Positions 52,519 to 60,607 of a stretch of 64,000 nucleotides of DNA are shown here, piece by piece. Each line of letters opens with the position of its first letter. Position 1 is the first letter of the stretch. The notes below the pieces were generated by a model. The model did not search any database. It had not been told where the DNA came from and was given only the letters and a program-made list of their open reading frames with translations. Origin of the DNA: Shewanella eurypsychrophilus (GTDB taxonomy: Bacteria > Pseudomonadota > Gammaproteobacteria > Enterobacterales > Shewanellaceae); the NCBI RefSeq assembly GCF_007004545.3, contig NZ_CP045503.2:4744102-4808101 (forward strand), given 5' to 3'. The position numbers and the translations under genes were made by a program.

Positions 52519-53058
52519 CTAAAATTTGTAATCTAATGTCAGATAGACTTGCTGACTATTGTCGATACTAATACCTTGACGTTCATAGTCTTGATCTAAA
52601 TAGCGGTAGCCTAAATCAGACGAGAAATGCTCACTCCATTTGTACTGTACACCCGCTTGCCCACCCCAAACAACATCGGTAGAAGCCCGACCTGCTATCT
52701 TGTTATCATTCGCCCCGGCCGTGACACCAACAAATAGGTTCACATCTTTATGCACTGGGATTAAATAATCGTAAGAGACTAACCAGCTATATTGCTCTTG
52801 CTTATAATCTGAGCCAGCTTGCGAAAACTTATCTTCCATGTAACCAAAAGTGCCTGTGATACGGTGTTGCTGTTCTATCAATACACCCACTCGACCCTGC
52901 CATGACATATCTTCGGTATCATGTTGCAAGCTACCATCGACTTTATCCATTTGATAACCGGCTGCAGCGCCGACGAAATATTCCACTTCAGCAGCATTGA
53001 CACTCGCTACCAGTAAACCTGAGCATAATACACTTGCTAATATCGTCTTAGTTTTCAT
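52519..53058 (-). CDS. Outer-membrane beta-barrel protein (OmpA/OmpW-like fold)
   Basis: ATG 53058 is chosen because GAGG lies 7 nt upstream. An in-frame ATG at 53070 is less likely. The product is 179 residues: a signal peptide (MKTKTILASVLCSGLLVAS, cleavage near NAAEVEYF) and alternating amphipathic strands (YFVGAAAGYQMDK, RITGTFGYMEDKF) ending in the aromatic C terminus VYLTLDYKF, typical of BAM substrates. Probably an eight-stranded barrel. Function unknown. Confidence 0.85.
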   Translation of the reverse strand: MKTKTILASVLCSGLLVASVNAAEVEYFVGAAAGYQMDKVDGSLQHDTEDMSWQGRVGVLIEQQHRITGTFGYMEDKFSQAGSDYKQEQYSWLVSYDYLIPVHKDVNLFVGVTAGANDNKIAGRASTDVVWGGQAGVQYKWSEHFSSDLGYRYLDQDYERQGISIDNSQQVYLTLDYKF

Positions 53059-53070
53059 TATAAACCTCAC

Positions 53071-53501
53071 TCATTGCTTGAGAAATCGAGAATTTTGTTA
53101 GTGTCACCATCGACGCTGAGAGTAGATTACCGATAAGTTCCCATCTGAAAAAGTGCCTGAAGCCAACCAGTTTGTATTCTTTTTCATGACAATTAATCTA
53201 TTGCATTAGAGTCATCGACATGAATACCGTACAAATACAGCAGTCACTCCTTGAGGAGTAGATACATAAAAACAACTAAAGATCACATTTTCGAGACAAT
53301 CAACCTAAGAAAGAAACATCTAACACTGAAGCTGATGCCCCTCCTGCCAGGTGGATTGCTGTAACCTGCAATTCATTTGGATGAAATGAGAAAAGTTTGC
53401 TCTGGCTCCTCTTATTTTTAAACTTCATGATGCTATAGTGATTGCAGTTTCATAATAATGAATTTCAACTATCTTGAACAAACCGATTTCAGGGGTTATC
53501 T
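53071..53501. other. Intergenic region, no recognised gene
   Basis: Divergent promoters are expected for the barrel protein and the DUF465 gene. Nothing specific recognised. Confidence 0.4.
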
Positions 53502-53747
53502 ATGCTAAATGAGAATCATGCGCTTATTTTCGACTTCCCAGAATATAAACAAGACATTGTTTATTTGAATTATAAAGATGAAGAGTTCAAAACCTTATCC
53601 AAACAATATCACCTGTTAGACTATGATATTCGTCAACTCGAAGTCGTCGGCAGCCCAACCGATGATGAGCATATGCATCAGCTAAAATTACAACGTGCCA
53701 ATTTAAAAGACGTATTATTCCAGAAGTTAAAAGCTCACCATGACTAG
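53502..53747 (+). CDS. DUF465 (YdcH-like) small protein
   Basis: 81 residues. The charged, helical C-terminal half (LEVVGSPTDDEHMHQLKLQR, then ANLKDVLFQKL) matches the DUF465/YdcH family, whose members form small helical hairpins. The core YKDEEFKTLSKQYHLLDYDI is also typical. Function is not established for the family. Single gene followed by repeat DNA. Confidence 0.85.
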   Translation: MLNENHALIFDFPEYKQDIVYLNYKDEEFKTLSKQYHLLDYDIRQLEVVGSPTDDEHMHQLKLQRANLKDVLFQKLKAHHD

Positions 53748-53879
53748 ATAAGATGACCAATATTGGGGGTGTTCCAGAGTCAGCTTTGCGCGAGTCGCGG
53801 ACTTGGGTTAGTTGAATACTGCATCCCGATGATGACATCGCCATATAGGTAGTGAAATCGTCATTCCGATATTCTTCCA

Positions 53880-54077
53880 TTCCATCATCCCGGTGTGCTT
53901 TAGACCGGGAGCTATTCCTTTTGTTCCGAATTCCGTCATCCCGGTATGCTTTTAGGCCGGGATCTATTCCTTTTGTTCCGAATTCCGTCACCCCGGTATG
54001 CTTTTAGGCCGGGATCTATTCCTTTTGTTCCGAATTCCGTCATCCCGGTATGCTTTTAGGCCGGGATCTATTCTCTT
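53880..54077. repeat. 52-bp tandem repeat, four units
   Basis: Units start at 53880 (51 bp, most diverged), 53931, 53983 and 54035 (partial). Each has the stem ATCCCGG/CCGGGAT around TATGCTTTTAGG, then TATTCCTTTTGTTCCGAA. In the third unit one stem base is changed (ACCCCGG). The stem is the same as the first hairpin of family 1 repeats at 33-35 kb. The rest of 53748-54210 has no gene. Confidence 0.9.
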
Positions 54078-54210
54078 ATGCCGTAAGAAAGGCTGGGCTG
54101 CCTTATCTTTATTTTAATTATGTGAACTCTGCACCTATATTTCAGCGCACACTTGTACGCATAATATGTCATTAGCAATATTGATTAACGTATGACAACT
54201 GGAGTTTGAG

Positions 54211-54582
54211 ATGAAAAGTAGTGACAGCCCACTCTCGCAGTATAAAGAGTCGCAATGTACACAGTGCAGCCAAAAGATCGCCTTAAATGTACTTACCTGC
54301 CCCCAATGTCATATCGCTCAAGGTCTGGAAGCGCTCGCTGGAGTCGATCCATATATTCACATTAAAAACCAAAAACTCGCCATATGGTTCAGCTTTGTAC
54401 TCGGTGGATTAGGCCTACATAAGTTCTATTTAGGTCAATACGGAATGGGCAGTTTGTATTTAGGATTTAGCTGGACTCTAGTGCCTATGATTATTGGCTG
54501 GGTCGATGCGGTCCGCACCATGAGAATGAGTCCATTTAATTTTGAGCAACGTTATTGCCGTAGAGTGACTCACTGCTTTTAA
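54211..54582 (+). CDS. TM2-domain membrane protein with zinc ribbon
   Basis: 123 residues. The N-terminal zinc ribbon is CTQCSQKIALNVLTCPQC (about 16-33). Two membrane helices with the TM2 signature follow (FVLGGLGLHKFYLGQYGMG, about 64-82, then the second helix to ~100). A short basic tail ends the protein. TM2 proteins are widespread but their function in bacteria is unclear. Start chosen at the first ATG, 6-8 nt after GGAG. Confidence 0.85.
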   Translation: MKSSDSPLSQYKESQCTQCSQKIALNVLTCPQCHIAQGLEALAGVDPYIHIKNQKLAIWFSFVLGGLGLHKFYLGQYGMGSLYLGFSWTLVPMIIGWVDAVRTMRMSPFNFEQRYCRRVTHCF

Positions 54583-54696
54583 AAAAGCATAACTAAGCCA
54601 TCCATAGTGATTACTTCCCTAAGAGTAAGCTTTATTCAACCTAGAAGTGAGCAGTCCATTTATGGCAATGGCTCATTTAAGATGGCTAGTCAGGTT

Positions 54697-55443
54697 TTAT
54701 AGCTTTAGACTTTCTTTTTTTAGCTCTTTCCTCTCCTGCTCTTCTCTCTGCAACATGATCATCCCTTCGGTGATAGCCATAACGGCTTTAGATTTAAACT
54801 CTCGCATATATAGGGTGTAAACAACCAGTAGGCTGGAAATAATGAAGAGTAGCGGATGGAAGAACCAGCTTAGTACAGCCATTGAAAAATAATAGCCACG
54901 CAAGCCATAGTTGTAGGCATGCGCTGCTTGATCTTGGACTATCGCCATCTGAGTTGCATAGTTTTTCATATGATCACTACTCTCATACTCTCGCAGCGGA
55001 GTAGCGCCAAGCATCACGTTGAGGAAGCCATATTGGCGCATCGACCAAGTGAACTGAAAAAAGGCCATCACGAAGATAAAGGTAAGCAGGCTTAACTTTA
55101 TCTGAATCAAGGCATCGGTGGGCGTAGCCGTGAAAGGAATAGAGGCGATCACCGCCTCCAATCGACCAACCTGTGCAAAGAGTGTCAACACGCCAGCGAG
55201 TATTAGCATAGAAGTTGAGGCAAAAAAGGTAATATTTCGCTCTAGGTTTGCCAATAGTGCAGCCTCACCCACCCGCATCTCATGGCGCATCAGTTCATTC
55301 ATCCAGTGAATTCGGTGCTGATGCAGACAACGGGCGATGCAGTTAGTGTTTTTTGCTTTTCGCTTGGCGAAATAGGTATAACCAATCCAACACACGACGA
55401 AACAGATAAATGCAATGAGATCTAATACTGGACTTGTCAACAT
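54697..55443 (-). CDS. DUF599 family membrane protein
   Basis: ATG 55443 is preferred over the frame start at 55506 because GGGAG lies 5-6 nt upstream. The product is 248 residues with five membrane helices. Family features are the first helix (LDLIAFICFVVCWIGYTYF), WMNELMRHEMRVGEAALLAN and FFQFTWSMRQYGF with the conserved W/R. The function of DUF599 proteins is unknown. An FNR-type box lies 119 bp upstream. Confidence 0.83.
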   Translation of the reverse strand: MLTSPVLDLIAFICFVVCWIGYTYFAKRKAKNTNCIARCLHQHRIHWMNELMRHEMRVGEAALLANLERNITFFASTSMLILAGVLTLFAQVGRLEAVIASIPFTATPTDALIQIKLSLLTFIFVMAFFQFTWSMRQYGFLNVMLGATPLREYESSDHMKNYATQMAIVQDQAAHAYNYGLRGYYFSMAVLSWFFHPLLFIISSLLVVYTLYMREFKSKAVMAITEGMIMLQREEQERKELKKESLKL

Positions 55444-55497
55444 AACGACTCCCTCAAGCTCTTTAGTAATATCACCACCGCCTCGATTAAGAAAAAA

Positions 55498-55590
55498 GAC
55501 AGGCATACCTTGTCTAATCTAAACCTTTTACGCTTGATTTAAATGGATATCACAAGCTTTATTGATTTGTATCAAGTGATTGTTATTACT
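55498..55590. promoter_or_regulatory. FNR/EtrA-type box in a duplicated block, copy 1
   Basis: TTGATTTGTATCAA (55562-55575) is a perfect TTGAT-N4-ATCAA site. It sits in a block shared with 56113-56207: CTTGTCTAATCTAAACCTTTT and TTGTATCAAGTGATTGTTAT. The box could serve the minus-strand DUF599 gene (CATTTAAAT as a -10 candidate near 55540) or the plus-strand gene at 55777. Confidence 0.7.
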
Positions 55591-55776
55591 AGATTTGGTG
55601 GCGATTACTATCATCAACAATTCGGCAAATACATAAGCCTAACTGACACAGCTAAGCTTGATCTCAAACTACAAGCTCATATCGAGCCTCAATCTTGTAC
55701 ACTTGCGAATCATGCTCACCTCATGTATAAGACATAATATGTCGTAGCACTCTGCGTCCAAGATTAAGGATAATCG

Positions 55777-56034
55777 ATGAAATTTATTGGTCTATTTATT
55801 TATGCATTACAGTGGCTAGCAGTTGCACTTTCACCAACACTCATAGGCGTTTTTATAGGGATTGCAATAAGCCTTCAATCTGAGCAGCTCAGTCCATCCG
55901 TTATCTTATCCTGGACTGCAGTAGGCTTTCTTATCGGTGGATTTTGGGCTGAAAAAATCCGCAAGACAGTTGGTTTATCCGCATTTTTTGGCCGCCTTGC
56001 AGGGGCAAATGATACCCGCGATAACAAGCTATAA
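55777..56034 (+). CDS. Small hypothetical membrane protein
   Basis: 85 residues, unrecognised. Two hydrophobic helices (about 4-30 and 40-58) flank a polar turn (LQSEQLSPS). A basic C terminus (AEKIRKTVG) suggests cytoplasmic ends. AAGGATAATCG before the ATG gives a plausible ribosome-binding site. It lies downstream of an FNR-type box. Function unknown. Confidence 0.6.
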   Translation: MKFIGLFIYALQWLAVALSPTLIGVFIGIAISLQSEQLSPSVILSWTAVGFLIGGFWAEKIRKTVGLSAFFGRLAGANDTRDNKL

Positions 56035-56385
56035 GCTCTAGAAAGCTGTAAGCTATCCCATAGTCATTAAGCTACAGACGCAGATATTACTACTCGGAAA
56101 AATGAAAAAGACAGAACAGCTGTATCTTGTCTAATCTAAACCTTTTTTTACCGATAAAAAAGGCTATCAGGTGGTTTGTTGATTTGTATCAAGTGATTGT
56201 TATCAAAAGACTTGGCCTAGTCTAATTTGCCTTTCTGTAAAAGCCTAAATAGACATATATACTGGTGAATAGTGAGTTTTTCTACACTGGACAGACCTTA
56301 TGCCAAATGAGTACGTAAGCATAGGTTTACATTAGAATTAGTGCTAGGTTACTCATATTGAATTTAGTAAAATGGATTTAACTAA
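56035..56385. promoter_or_regulatory. Intergenic region with FNR/EtrA-type box, copy 2
   Basis: The block at 56113-56207 repeats the one at 55498-55590, including TTGATTTGTATCAA (56179-56192) and the CTTGTCTAATCTAAACC motif. With activation at -41.5 the start would be near 56227, and TCTAAT at about 56217-56223 fits a -10 element. It would control the HD-GYP gene at 56386. No other gene here. Confidence 0.65.
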
Positions 56386-56982
56386 ATGGATAAACATGGA
56401 CTTCATCAGCTCGTCGCGGCTATTTCTGCAGCCGCAGCCGCAAGAGATCATTACACTGCAACTCATCAAAAGAACGTTTCTTGCCTTGCCCGCCGAATTG
56501 CCCAACACTTAGCACTTTTAAGCACTCAGATAGAATGTATTAGGATCTCAGCCTTGCTGCATGATATTGGTAAACTAGGCGTGCCAAGCTCCATCCTTTC
56601 TAAGACCGGAAAACTTAGAAAAGAGGAGTTTGAATTGATCAAACTACACCCCGTCATTGGAGAAGAAATCCTACAACAGGTCGATTTTGAATGGCCAGTA
56701 GCAAGCATAGTGCGGCAGCACCACGAACGGTTAAATGGTTCAGGCTACCCTGATGGTTTAACCGGGGATCAGATCCACTTTGAATCTAAGGTCATTGCTG
56801 TTGCTGATGTGGTTGAATCCATTAGTCACTCACGTTCCTACCGTCAGGCATTAGGACAACAAAAAGCCATTGATGAGATCAGCAAGAATCGAGGCATTTT
56901 ATATGAACCTATTGTGGTTGACGCTTGTATCGCATTGTACGATCTTAACCAGGGTGAGCTCTTTCCTTCTCAACAAGAATAA
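56386..56982 (+). CDS. HD-GYP domain phosphodiesterase
   Basis: 198 residues, a standalone HD-GYP domain. LLHDIGKLGVPSSIL carries the HD pair (59-60), later comes KLHPVIGEEIL, and HHERLNGSGYPDGL carries the GYP-type motif. These residues bind the metals that hydrolyse cyclic di-GMP. It has no receiver or sensor domain, so control may be transcriptional, and an FNR-type box lies upstream. Opposite activity to the GGDEF protein at 36.7 kb. Confidence 0.92.
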   Translation: MDKHGLHQLVAAISAAAAARDHYTATHQKNVSCLARRIAQHLALLSTQIECIRISALLHDIGKLGVPSSILSKTGKLRKEEFELIKLHPVIGEEILQQVDFEWPVASIVRQHHERLNGSGYPDGLTGDQIHFESKVIAVADVVESISHSRSYRQALGQQKAIDEISKNRGILYEPIVVDACIALYDLNQGELFPSQQE

Positions 56983-57065
56983 CCCAAATAACCAAGACAC
57001 CTATGATGATGTCTTTGAATAAGAGTAAGCTAAAATCAATATAGCGAGAGTTCAAGGAGTTCATT

Positions 57066-57539
57066 TTGAAAATACTGGGCTATGCTGCATCATTACTCGT
57101 GCCGTTAACGGGCTATACAACCACGATTGAACTAGATACATATCTAGGTGGCCATCAAACTCAACTTGATGGTAAACCAGCTCTCTCCTTTATCTTCAGC
57201 CACAATGCCAAGCTGAACAATGAGACAAGCGGTAGCGGTAGCAGCAGTAACAATTGCAGTATTATCACCACTGATCAGTATCTAAGACAATCTAAGGGTA
57301 GGCTAGAAAATATTAACCTCACCGAGCCAAACTTCTATTTTGACTGTGAATGGGAAGGTAAATTCTACATGCTCTCAAATCTCTACAGGACCTATGCAGA
57401 GGTGATCGTTAAAACCCCAGATGAAAATTTTCCAATGTCCATACACATCGAAGCTAAGCTAGTGACCTTGTCAGGTGAAAGACTAGAAGTCATCAGCGGT
57501 GATATCCCCCTAAATAGCGAGAGCGAAAGGGTTTGGTAG
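57066..57539 (+). CDS. Hypothetical secreted protein with TTG start
   Basis: 157 residues, unrecognised. The first codon is TTG, with AAGGAG 6 nt upstream, so the start is well supported. A short signal-like N terminus (MKILGYAASLLVPLTGYTT) precedes a polar, Ser/Gly/Asn-rich region with two Cys (about 63 and 94) that may form a disulfide. No membrane helix follows. Likely periplasmic or secreted. Confidence 0.65.
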   Translation: MKILGYAASLLVPLTGYTTTIELDTYLGGHQTQLDGKPALSFIFSHNAKLNNETSGSGSSSNNCSIITTDQYLRQSKGRLENINLTEPNFYFDCEWEGKFYMLSNLYRTYAEVIVKTPDENFPMSIHIEAKLVTLSGERLEVISGDIPLNSESERVW

Positions 57540-57613
57540 TCCTTTTCAATGAAAACTAGCGACGCTTGTTATTAAAAGCACTGCAGGCTTAGGGAAACCA
57601 TTACGCATCTTCT

Positions 57614-57836
57614 TGTTTAACTCATCCGATTAATACTCATGCATCCTCTTCATGCATATAGTCTTCAAACAATGCCATCTGCTCAGCCAAGTCATCATCC
57701 TTAGAGACGATGCGATAACCCCTATCCTGTTTAACTCATCCGATTAATACTCATGCATCCTCTTCATGCATATAGTCTTCAATCTGCGTCATCTGCTCAG
57801 CCAAGTCATCATCCTTAGACACGAGACGATAACAGT
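57614..57836 (-). repeat. 114-bp tandem duplication of the abrB-like gene 3' end
   Basis: TGTTTAACTCATCCGATTAA at 57614 recurs at 57728. The copies continue through TACTCATGCATCCTCTTCAT and GCTCAGCCAAGTCATCATCC to about 57720 and 57836. The left copy encodes a broken version of the last ~28 residues of the gene (KDDDLAEQM...EDYMHEEDA) and is not attached to a start. Confidence 0.88.
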
Positions 57837-57957
57837 CATGGGACATCTTCTCGAGACAGATACTGTCACCATTCCCGACATGGAGTCTCTCGACAACCTC
57901 TTGTGGTAACTCTAAACCTAAACCTTTACCTACATGTTGAATCTTAAGTACCGTCAT
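57751..57957 (-). CDS. AbrB/MazE-like DNA-binding protein, orphan
   Basis: 68 residues. The swapped-hairpin fold of AbrB/MazE antitoxins is suggested by VGKGLGLELPQEVVERLHVG near the N terminus, followed by SICLEK and YRLVSKD strands. The acidic C terminus (DLAEQMTQIEDYMHEEDA) is the usual toxin-binding tail. No toxin gene is adjacent. A partial 3' copy lies immediately downstream. It may be a solitary or decayed antitoxin. Confidence 0.75.
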   Translation of the reverse strand: MTVLKIQHVGKGLGLELPQEVVERLHVGNGDSICLEKMSHDCYRLVSKDDDLAEQMTQIEDYMHEEDA

Positions 57958-58285
57958 ATTTACTACCTATGCCTATCGTCTACATCTGCACTCAATCGTA
58001 TAACTAGCGCAATGAAACAAAGAACCTACTAACGAGAATTATAGTTGCTTTCTATAAGAATGAGATAAGGCTAAGTGATATCAACCGGTTTAATAATCTT
58101 GTCAGCTCATTATTTTGGCCGCTTAATTCAAGGCAGATGACAAAGCAGAGATAACTCAAAACAGAATCGTGTTTAAAAAACCAAGAAAAAACATAAACAG
58201 ATTGGTAGTAAATAGAAGTCCTGATCTAAAATTAAATTAACCCTAGATGAAATGAGTTGAGTCGCAGTAGCAAAAGGGAGCATTG
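57958..58285. other. Intergenic region, no recognised gene
   Basis: AT-rich, probably with divergent promoters for the AbrB-like gene and the next plus-strand gene. Nothing specific recognised. Confidence 0.4.
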
Positions 58286-58759
58286 ATGCCAGTAAGCCAA
58301 CTTCTATTTGGACTCTTATTAATCGCAGCTATCATAGGTGTCGTATTTTATATGCGTTCTCCTACGCGATCTAAACATAAGCTTAAGCGTCCGCTCTGCC
58401 CTAAGGGGACAAGTCATGTCTATGAAATATTACCTGATGAACAAGCAGTTACAGATATAGATACAGATAGTCAAACAAGACATCCCTATCACAATGTGAC
58501 GATTGAGCTAACTCAGACAGCTTGCCAGGCAGTCAAAGAGTTACAAGGGAATCATTTTTTATCTCAAGATGCTCCATCATTGCCATTAACTCATTGCGAT
58601 GCCTTAGCGTGTCAATGCCACTATAAACACTCGGAAGACAGAAGAGATGAGCCGCAAGAGCGCCGGATCGATTATGGTGTAACCCACGATCTATATGGCG
58701 CTTTTGGTGAAAAAAATCGTAGAGCCAGTAAGTTCGACAGAAGAGTCGATGACAAGTAA
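58286..58759 (+). CDS. Membrane-anchored hypothetical protein
   Basis: ATG 58286 is chosen because GGGAG lies 6 nt upstream. The product is 157 residues, not recognised. One N-terminal helix (LLFGLLLIAAIIGVVFYM) is followed by a basic stretch and a polar domain. A CxC-type Cys cluster (CDALACQCHY) and an Arg/Glu/Asp-rich C terminus (EDRRDEPQERRIDYG) stand out. The clustered Cys/His may bind metal. Function unknown. Confidence 0.65.
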   Translation: MPVSQLLFGLLLIAAIIGVVFYMRSPTRSKHKLKRPLCPKGTSHVYEILPDEQAVTDIDTDSQTRHPYHNVTIELTQTACQAVKELQGNHFLSQDAPSLPLTHCDALACQCHYKHSEDRRDEPQERRIDYGVTHDLYGAFGEKNRRASKFDRRVDDK

Positions 58760-59053
58760 TCATTACTATGACCAAAAATTTCTAGAGCGGAGAATCACTT
58801 TTCAGTTCATTCAAGCAGTCATTGACTGCTATCGATAATGCTAAAATACCAGTTTGTGCCTAAACTCAGTTAATAAAATCAACATTTAAACTGGCACTAG
58901 CAATGGCTCCTATCAATCAAACATGTCATTTATTTAATCTTTCTCAGCTTGAACCCCCATTGAATAATCAATAGGTTATAGCAAGTCTATATCCCATCAC
59001 CCCTACTCTATACTTTGCAGAACTGTTCTGCTTACCAATAAAAAGGACAAAAC

Positions 59054-59914
59054 ATGATCAACAAGACTCGAGTATTCTGTGCAACGGCCGTACTTTTGCC
59101 GTTTTTGGCATGTGCAGCTTCATCACAAGATGCTACTAACAACGTTTCGGATCAGGTAATTAAAGAGCAAAGAGATGCACTGGCAACAAATACCCAAGGT
59201 AAAGGCTACGGCCCTCAGTCACCTCGAGACATAGATGCTATCAAGGGCAATAACCCACGAGTATTCGCTCAGGCGCCAGCCTATGAAAAAATGAACCTCT
59301 GTAATATTCACTTCCACAAAAATGCTGAGCACAAAGGGGGAGAATTTACTCAATATGCCGGGAATGGCGATGGCCATGGCTACCAAAGCGGCTACAAATA
59401 TTCAGGTAAATTATCCAAAGCAGAATTAACTCCTCTTGAACATGAAGTGGGCACCAATAAACACGGTAGCCTATTTCCGGGAGATACCATTGAGGTTCAC
59501 TATGTGCATTCAACGGCACAAGTCGGCCCAGGAGCGACTTTAGGTGCGTGTCTTAGCGAATCGAATAAAAATCCACAGCTGCGTGTAGAGACTCAAGTAT
59601 ACGTATTAGTTAACGATGCTAAAGCTAAAGGCTTTGTCGAGTTGACGGCATTAGGCATGAAGAATGGGCTAAACCAAGCGCTTAATATCCCAGGAGATAC
59701 CGGTACCCCAATACAGTACTCAGGGTCAACAACGGGTCCAGGTTATAACGAAGCAGGTTCACCACTGCAGGTCAGTTGGAGCGTACGTCCTAACGTGATG
59801 AAAGTCGATATTAATAGTGTCGGAAAGTGGCTAGAAGGTAATGCTTTTGATGAAGATCATGCCCACGGTGTCAGAAATTTAGTGATTAACCCAGATCTGC
59901 TATCGGGTAGCTAA
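59054..59914 (+). CDS. Delta-type carbonic anhydrase-like periplasmic protein
   Basis: 286 residues. A signal peptide (about 1-21, near ACAASS) is followed by a region with NLCNIHFHKNAEHKGGEF (two spaced His as zinc ligands) and a third His candidate in LEHEVG or HYVHSTAQVG. This pattern and the GPGYNEAGSPLQVSWSVRPN segment match proteins annotated as delta-class/CDCA-like carbonic anhydrases in Shewanella and Vibrio. It would hydrate CO2 in the periplasm. The assignment is from recalled family features. Confidence 0.75.
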   Translation: MINKTRVFCATAVLLPFLACAASSQDATNNVSDQVIKEQRDALATNTQGKGYGPQSPRDIDAIKGNNPRVFAQAPAYEKMNLCNIHFHKNAEHKGGEFTQYAGNGDGHGYQSGYKYSGKLSKAELTPLEHEVGTNKHGSLFPGDTIEVHYVHSTAQVGPGATLGACLSESNKNPQLRVETQVYVLVNDAKAKGFVELTALGMKNGLNQALNIPGDTGTPIQYSGSTTGPGYNEAGSPLQVSWSVRPNVMKVDINSVGKWLEGNAFDEDHAHGVRNLVINPDLLSGS

Positions 59915-60025
59915 ACGCACTCAATAATAAACCGAACACCTAGTGGACTAGCAGCTAACATTCATATTCTTAATGGTATTGTTAATTCACTAGTGATCTC
60001 ATTTATTCTGTTAGTGAGTCGATGG

Positions 60026-60388
60026 CTATAAATACTTTTCTACCATCTTTTGGATCACATTCGGCATAATTGGCTTATTGATATAATCATCTGCGCCAAG
60101 TTTAAGCGCAAAGTCACGATCTGACACTTCAACAAGTGTGCTTATCACCACAACGGGAATATTAACCCGTGATGGGTCAGCTTGTAAAAACTTCAGCACT
60201 TGATAGCCGTTGACTTCAGGCATTGTTATATCGAGTAGTACAAGATCCGGAGTCAAGGTACTAAGAAGCTCAATACCACCACTACCAGAGTTTGCCGTAG
60301 TCACTTGATAATCATCACCAAGCATTGCCAGTAATACTCCAGTACAAACGGGATCATCATCAATGATCAGTATGTTAGCTCTTTCCAT
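60026..60388 (-). CDS. Single-domain response regulator (CheY-like)
   Basis: 120 residues, one receiver domain. Acidic pair DDD (10-12), phospho-acceptor Asp in LVLLDITMPEVNG (about 54), switch Thr/Ser in VVVISTL and Lys in GADDYINKPI are all in place. No output domain. No kinase or chemotaxis gene is adjacent, so the partner is unknown. Confidence 0.93.
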   Translation of the reverse strand: MERANILIIDDDPVCTGVLLAMLGDDYQVTTANSGSGGIELLSTLTPDLVLLDITMPEVNGYQVLKFLQADPSRVNIPVVVISTLVEVSDRDFALKLGADDYINKPIMPNVIQKMVEKYL

Positions 60389-60607
60389 TTAGCCCCTCTC
60401 GGCTCAATTTTTATTACTTTAATTGTATCCAAATTTTAACTAAAAGATAGCCACTAATTTAACGATTAATATACATATTTAATGTAGGGCTTAGCCAGCT
60501 CCCTGTAGTAAAACATATATCGCTATAATCTAAGTTAAAACCATAAACGTCGCATTTTGTCTGCATGTATAGCTTACTCGGTAAACTTGTATATAAGCTG
60601 AATGGAG
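60389..60607. other. Intergenic region between selO and the receiver gene
   Basis: No gene or terminator clearly recognised. Confidence 0.35.

Noticed and set aside
53587..53991. 134-codon minus-strand frame
   Set aside because: It is antisense to the DUF465 gene and runs through the 52-bp tandem repeats. Open only by chance.
55543..55737. 64-codon plus-strand frame
   Set aside because: It contains the FNR-type box of a duplicated regulatory block, lacks a ribosome-binding site and has no recognisable composition.
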